Of a stretch of 64,000 nt of DNA, positions 60,824 to 64,000 are shown piece after piece. This DNA is from Sulfuriferula sp047300855 (GTDB lineage: Bacteria > Pseudomonadota > Gammaproteobacteria > Burkholderiales > Sulfuriferulaceae): NCBI RefSeq assembly GCF_047300855.1, contig NZ_CP170197.1, positions 186,001-250,000 on the forward strand, read 5' to 3'. The notes below the pieces were generated by a model, which was not told the origin of the DNA, did no database searches, and was given only the letters and a program-made list of their open reading frames with translations. Made by a program: the position numbers and the translations under genes. Positions within the stretch are counted from its first letter, which is position 1, and the number at the start of each line of letters is the position of its first letter.

Positions 60824-61819
60824 ATGACGATAAGATTATTGCGCTTACTGGCCGGTTTGACCCTGCTGTTTGTCGGCACATCGTACGCGCAGGCCATACG
60901 CGAAGAGCCTGACATGCGTGTCATCCTGCTGGGGACGGGCGGGCCTGAATTGACACCGTATCGCGCAGGGTATGCCACGCTAGTTGAAGCTGGCGGGCAG
61001 ACACTGCTTTTTGATGCCGGACGCAATGTACTGCAACGGCTCTACGAATCAAAGATCAAGGCTACCGATGTCACCCGGGTGTTCTTCACCCACCTTCACA
61101 GCGACCACATAGAAGGCCTGCCGGGATTGTGGATGACATCATGGTTTCTGCTTGGCCGTGATAAACCGATTCATGTCTGGGGTCCGCGCGGCACGGCTGA
61201 CATGATCAAGGGAATGCAGACCATGTTTCAGTTTGATATGAGGCATCGGGTCAACCGGTTTAATGACATCAGGAATCTGCAGATTACAGTTACCGAGATC
61301 AAGGATGGAGTGATTTACGACCATGGAGGCGTCCGGGTGACCGCATTTTCAGTTTGGCATGGTGACGGCAATCCAGCCTTCGGTTATCGGATTGATTTCA
61401 GAAATCGATCTGTGGTGTTGTCTGGGGATACGACGTTTTCAGATCATGTCGTCAGCTACGGGCGCGGTGCCGACTTGATCGTTCACAACGTGATTGCAAT
61501 GAGTAAACGGTTCACGGCAGCGCCGGAAATGGGGCCGGTCCTTGCCAAGCTGACGACACCTGAGCAGGCTGCGCGGGTGTTCATTGCAGCCAGACCTCGC
61601 ATGGCTGTGTTTTCGCATATCGTCAAGAAAGAATTGCCTGGTCGATATGGCGATGAACTGATTATGCAGCGCGTACGCGCCGCCGGGTATCACGGGCCAC
61701 TGGAAATGGGTTATGACCGTATGGTGATCGAGGTCGGCAACACGGTGAGAGTGTTGCAGCCTATCGCGACTGACAATCTTACGGATGAGGATAGAAAAGC
61801 TGCCTACGCCGCTTATTAG
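60824..61819 (+). CDS. Exported metallo-beta-lactamase-fold hydrolase (RNase Z-like)
   Basis: 331 residues. A signal peptide ends near SYAQA. The metal-binding motif is THLHSDHIEGL, with the later His/Asp in VLSGDTTFSDHVV and AVFSHIVKKE. The start MRVILLGTGGPELTPYRAG is typical of the RNase Z / arylsulfatase-like subgroup. As an exported enzyme in a nucleoside cluster it may cleave a phosphodiester of cyclic or oligonucleotides to release nucleosides, which is inference. Confidence 0.85.
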   Translation: MTIRLLRLLAGLTLLFVGTSYAQAIREEPDMRVILLGTGGPELTPYRAGYATLVEAGGQTLLFDAGRNVLQRLYESKIKATDVTRVFFTHLHSDHIEGLPGLWMTSWFLLGRDKPIHVWGPRGTADMIKGMQTMFQFDMRHRVNRFNDIRNLQITVTEIKDGVIYDHGGVRVTAFSVWHGDGNPAFGYRIDFRNRSVVLSGDTTFSDHVVSYGRGADLIVHNVIAMSKRFTAAPEMGPVLAKLTTPEQAARVFIAARPRMAVFSHIVKKELPGRYGDELIMQRVRAAGYHGPLEMGYDRMVIEVGNTVRVLQPIATDNLTDEDRKAAYAAY

Positions 61820-61933
61820 TTAGTACACATCGCCCATGCATAGCATGTCACTGCGGGTGATGGTGAGGTATTACATAGCGAACTTGAGGCATTTGGATTC
61901 AGGCATGTCGGTTGTATTTTTGGAGGGAATGCG

Positions 61934-63029
61934 TTGAAACTGAGTCGCGTATTGTTTGGCCTGACCTTGTTGTTCGCCACCGCAGTGTACGCCGCCGGCA
62001 GCGTTGACAAGATCGCCCCAAAGGTGATCGTGCTCGCCGGGTTCGAAGTCGGCGACGACACGGGCGACGCGCCGGGTGAATTCCAGTATTGGGTGGAACG
62101 CGAAAAACTCACTGGCACGCTGGCGGTTCCAGGCGCGCCACATCCGCTGCGCTACAACGCCGCCGGCCTCTATGGCAGCGTCGCGGGCAACACGCGCGAC
62201 AAGCATCTTTCCACCGTGCCCGCCAGCGAGCTGATTATGGCGCTCTGCCTCGATCCGCAACTTGATCTGCGCAAGACGTACTGGATCATCAACGGCATCT
62301 CAGGAATCGACCCTGCCGCCGGTTCTATCGGCAGCGCGGGTCTGGGCAGCCAATGTGGTCGATGCCGATGCAATGCGCGAGATCGCCGAATCCGAGATGC
62401 CGAAAAGCTGGCCCTATGGCCTTTTCGCCATCGGTACGACAGCGCCGAACCTGCTGCCGAAAACGCACACCGACGCTGGCGGCTGGGGCGGGGCCACACT
62501 CAGCTACACGATGAATTACCCGCTCAACGCCGCGCTCACGCGCTGGGCTTATGGATTTTCCAGGAGCCATGCGACGCTCGAGGACTCACCTGCGCTGAAA
62601 GCCTGGCGCGAGAAATACACGGTTTATCCCGCCGCCCGGCAGCCGCCGCAGATCATGATGGGTGGCACGCTGGCCACGGCCCGCTATTGGCACGGGGAAG
62701 CGCGGACACAGTGGGCGCGCGACTGGGTGAAACTCTGGACCGGCGGCAAGGATAGGTTCGTCACCACGGCGATGGAGCAGGCCGCCTACGTTGGCACCCT
62801 GCAGCGCATGGCGAAACAGGGTCGCGTCGATTTCAACCGCGTGATGATGCTGCGCAGTGCGAGTAACTACAGTTTGCCGCCCACCGGTCAGGATGTGACG
62901 ACCACGATCGGCGATGAATCACCGGGCACCGTACCGGCTTTCGAGTCGCAATATCGCGCAGGCTCAGTTGTGGTGCATGAGCTGCTCAAGCATTGGGATC
63001 GCTACGAGAAGGTAATACCGACGCCTTAA
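61934..63029 (+). pseudogene. NUP-family 'purine nucleoside permease', copy 3, frameshifted
   Basis: A TTG start at 61934 lies after GGAGGG; ATG at 61929 runs into a stop after one codon. The first part (VIVLAGFEVGDDTGDAPG, YWIINGISGIDPAAGSIG) reads until a G run at 62338-62340. One surplus G there moves the remainder (WAANVVDADAMREI, TARYWHGEARTQWARDW, AMEQAAYVGTLQRM, MLRSASNYSLPP) to another frame; removing it restores alignment with copies 1 and 2. It is a recent inactivation or a sequencing error. Intact length would be about 365 residues. Confidence 0.8.
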
Positions 63030-63073
63030 GGTTACGTAGTTTCTGCTGGGTGGCAATTTTTGGAGGAGATGAG

Positions 63074-63916
63074 ATGAAGCTGCATTACCTATTGTTGGGT
63101 TTGAGCCTGTTGTTATCGAGTACGTTGCACGCTGCCGAGGCGCCAGCTAAGCCGGCGTATTACACGCCGACCGACACGATTCTGATTCTGGGCGCAGTGC
63201 CGCAGGAAATCCCGCCTTTTGTCGAGGCCATGACGCAGCGCGAGAAAAAGTCGCTGTGGGGAATCCCGTATTACACCGGCAAGATCGGCGGCAAGTCGGT
63301 GGTGGTGGCGATCACCGGCATCGGCAAGACCTTTACCGGGATGACCAGTACGTTGTTCATCACGCAATTCAAACCGCGGCTGGTGCTGATGAGCGGCACT
63401 GGTGCACGGATCAACCCTGATCTGCGTACCGGCGATGTGATTGTCGCCACCGTCACCTATGAGCATGACTATGGGAGCCAGACACGGAAGGGCATGGTGT
63501 ATCGCCCGATGAATGGACCGAATAATGGCAATGAAGTTGAAAACGCATTCTCTCCGCCAGACAGCTTGCTCAAGATTGCCGATCAGGCCATCGCTACCTA
63601 CGAAGCCCCGCAAGTTACCGCCAATGGCGCTACTTATACGATCAAGGCGCGGCGTGGTGTGGTTGCATCTTCAGATCTGTTCGGCGTCACCACACGGCGT
63701 ATCGGGAGTCTGCGTAGTCGATTCCATGCGGATATTATGGAGATGGAATCGGCTCCGCTCGGCCATGTGTGTGAAACCCTGGGCGTTCCCTATGTGATTG
63801 TGCGCGCGGGCAGCAATGTGGCGCAGGAAGCACCGAATAACGATTACTTGCGGCTGGGACCGATTGCCGCGCGTCAGGCTGCGCTGTTTTCCCTGCATCT
63901 GCTGAAATATCTGTGA
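63074..63916 (+). CDS. Exported MTA/SAH-nucleosidase-like phosphorylase-superfamily protein
   Basis: 280 residues from the ATG at 63074 after GGAGGAG. A signal peptide ends near LHAAEA. Core motifs: ILILGAVPQEIPPFVEAM, ITGIGKTFTGM, MSGTGARINPDLRTGDVIVA and IMEMESAPLGHVCETLGVPY. The catalytic-loop position that is Asp in MTA/SAH nucleosidases reads Asn here (VRAGSNVAQEAP). Being exported it would act on periplasmic nucleosides. It closes the visible cluster. Confidence 0.85.
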   Translation: MKLHYLLLGLSLLLSSTLHAAEAPAKPAYYTPTDTILILGAVPQEIPPFVEAMTQREKKSLWGIPYYTGKIGGKSVVVAITGIGKTFTGMTSTLFITQFKPRLVLMSGTGARINPDLRTGDVIVATVTYEHDYGSQTRKGMVYRPMNGPNNGNEVENAFSPPDSLLKIADQAIATYEAPQVTANGATYTIKARRGVVASSDLFGVTTRRIGSLRSRFHADIMEMESAPLGHVCETLGVPYVIVRAGSNVAQEAPNNDYLRLGPIAARQAALFSLHLLKYL

Positions 63917-63985
63917 GCGCGTAAATAATGGTGCGTTATAACGGATAGTCATTATTGTTTTTTGTATTCCGGATTCGAGGTTGCT

Positions 63986-64000
63986 ATGCGTAAACAGTGG
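63986..64000 (+). CDS. Possible start of next gene, cut by window end
   Basis: ATG at 63986 after GAGG opens MRKQW and continues past the window. Only five codons are visible, so nothing can be said about the product. Confidence 0.3.

Noticed and set aside
61929..61937. ATG start for NUP copy 3 at 61929
   Set aside because: It reads ATG CGT TGA and stops at once; the TTG at 61934 gives the signal peptide.
1..64000. CRISPR array
   Set aside because: No set of regularly spaced direct repeats was seen; the repeats present are palindromic intergenic elements or a MITE-like element.

Overview
The window looks like a betaproteobacterial chromosome, probably Nitrosomonadales (Gallionellaceae or Sulfuricellaceae-like). 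The grounds are the gene orders dsbD-tlpA-aroQ-accB-accC-prmA-DUF3426 and rsmB-DUF4390-ntrY-ntrX-trkA-trkH, a moderately high GC content, and a Tat-exported high-potential iron-sulfur protein. The lineage is inferred from memory of gene order; no search was run.

Layout. 1-5.7 kb: ornithine-lipid genes (olsB, partial olsA), a glycine-zipper lipoprotein, a PfkB sugar/nucleoside kinase, a zinc phospholipase C-like protein, a PAP2 phosphatase and a GT4 glycosyltransferase. 5.8-16.5 kb: a copper-resistance block on the minus strand (SHOCT, DUF302, CusF-like, cytochrome c, CopB, multicopper oxidase CopA, P1B ATPase, glutaredoxin-like, Met-rich protein), followed by plus-strand copR-copS. Two near-identical 45-bp blocks carrying the palindrome ATTACA-N4-TGTAAT tie the copper genes together. 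16.5-23.2 kb: dgkA, then a lipA-gcvT-gcvH-gcvPA-tpx-gcvPB operon headed by a tandem glycine riboswitch. 23.3-28.5 kb: a hybrid kinase, response regulator and diguanylate cyclase in one overlapping unit. 28.8-36.5 kb: protein methylation, fatty-acid, shikimate and thiol-redox genes. 37.0-38.5 kb: pyrE, with a 266-bp two-lobed palindromic MITE-like element at its 3' end. 38.6-51.4 kb: xth, ampG, a TauE-like protein, rsmB, DUF4390, ntrYX, trkAH, a TPR protein and two GST-fold proteins. 51.6 kb: HiPIP.

At 52.1 kb a displaced 3' half of a tRNA-Ala(CGC) sits next to an intact tyrosine integrase. Its orientation says that everything to the right, to and past the window end, could be an integrated island. 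After about 1.1 kb of mostly relic DNA comes a plus-strand cluster: exbB, exbD, a TonB-dependent receptor with an EF-hand-like loop, two intact and one frameshifted 'purine nucleoside permease' (NUP) proteins, an exported metallo-beta-lactamase-fold hydrolase, and an exported MTA/SAH-nucleosidase-like protein.

Upstream of exbB lie an NtrC-type palindrome, a perfect IHF consensus and a sigma-54 -24/-12 promoter, at textbook spacing. My reading is that this is a nitrogen-controlled, TonB-energised system for taking purine nucleosides or nucleotides through the outer membrane and cleaving them in the periplasm. The NUP proteins carry phosphorylase-like motifs (ME-D-x-G-T and R-x-A-S-N-Y), so they are more likely enzymes or binding proteins than permeases. 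This is the most interesting part of the window.
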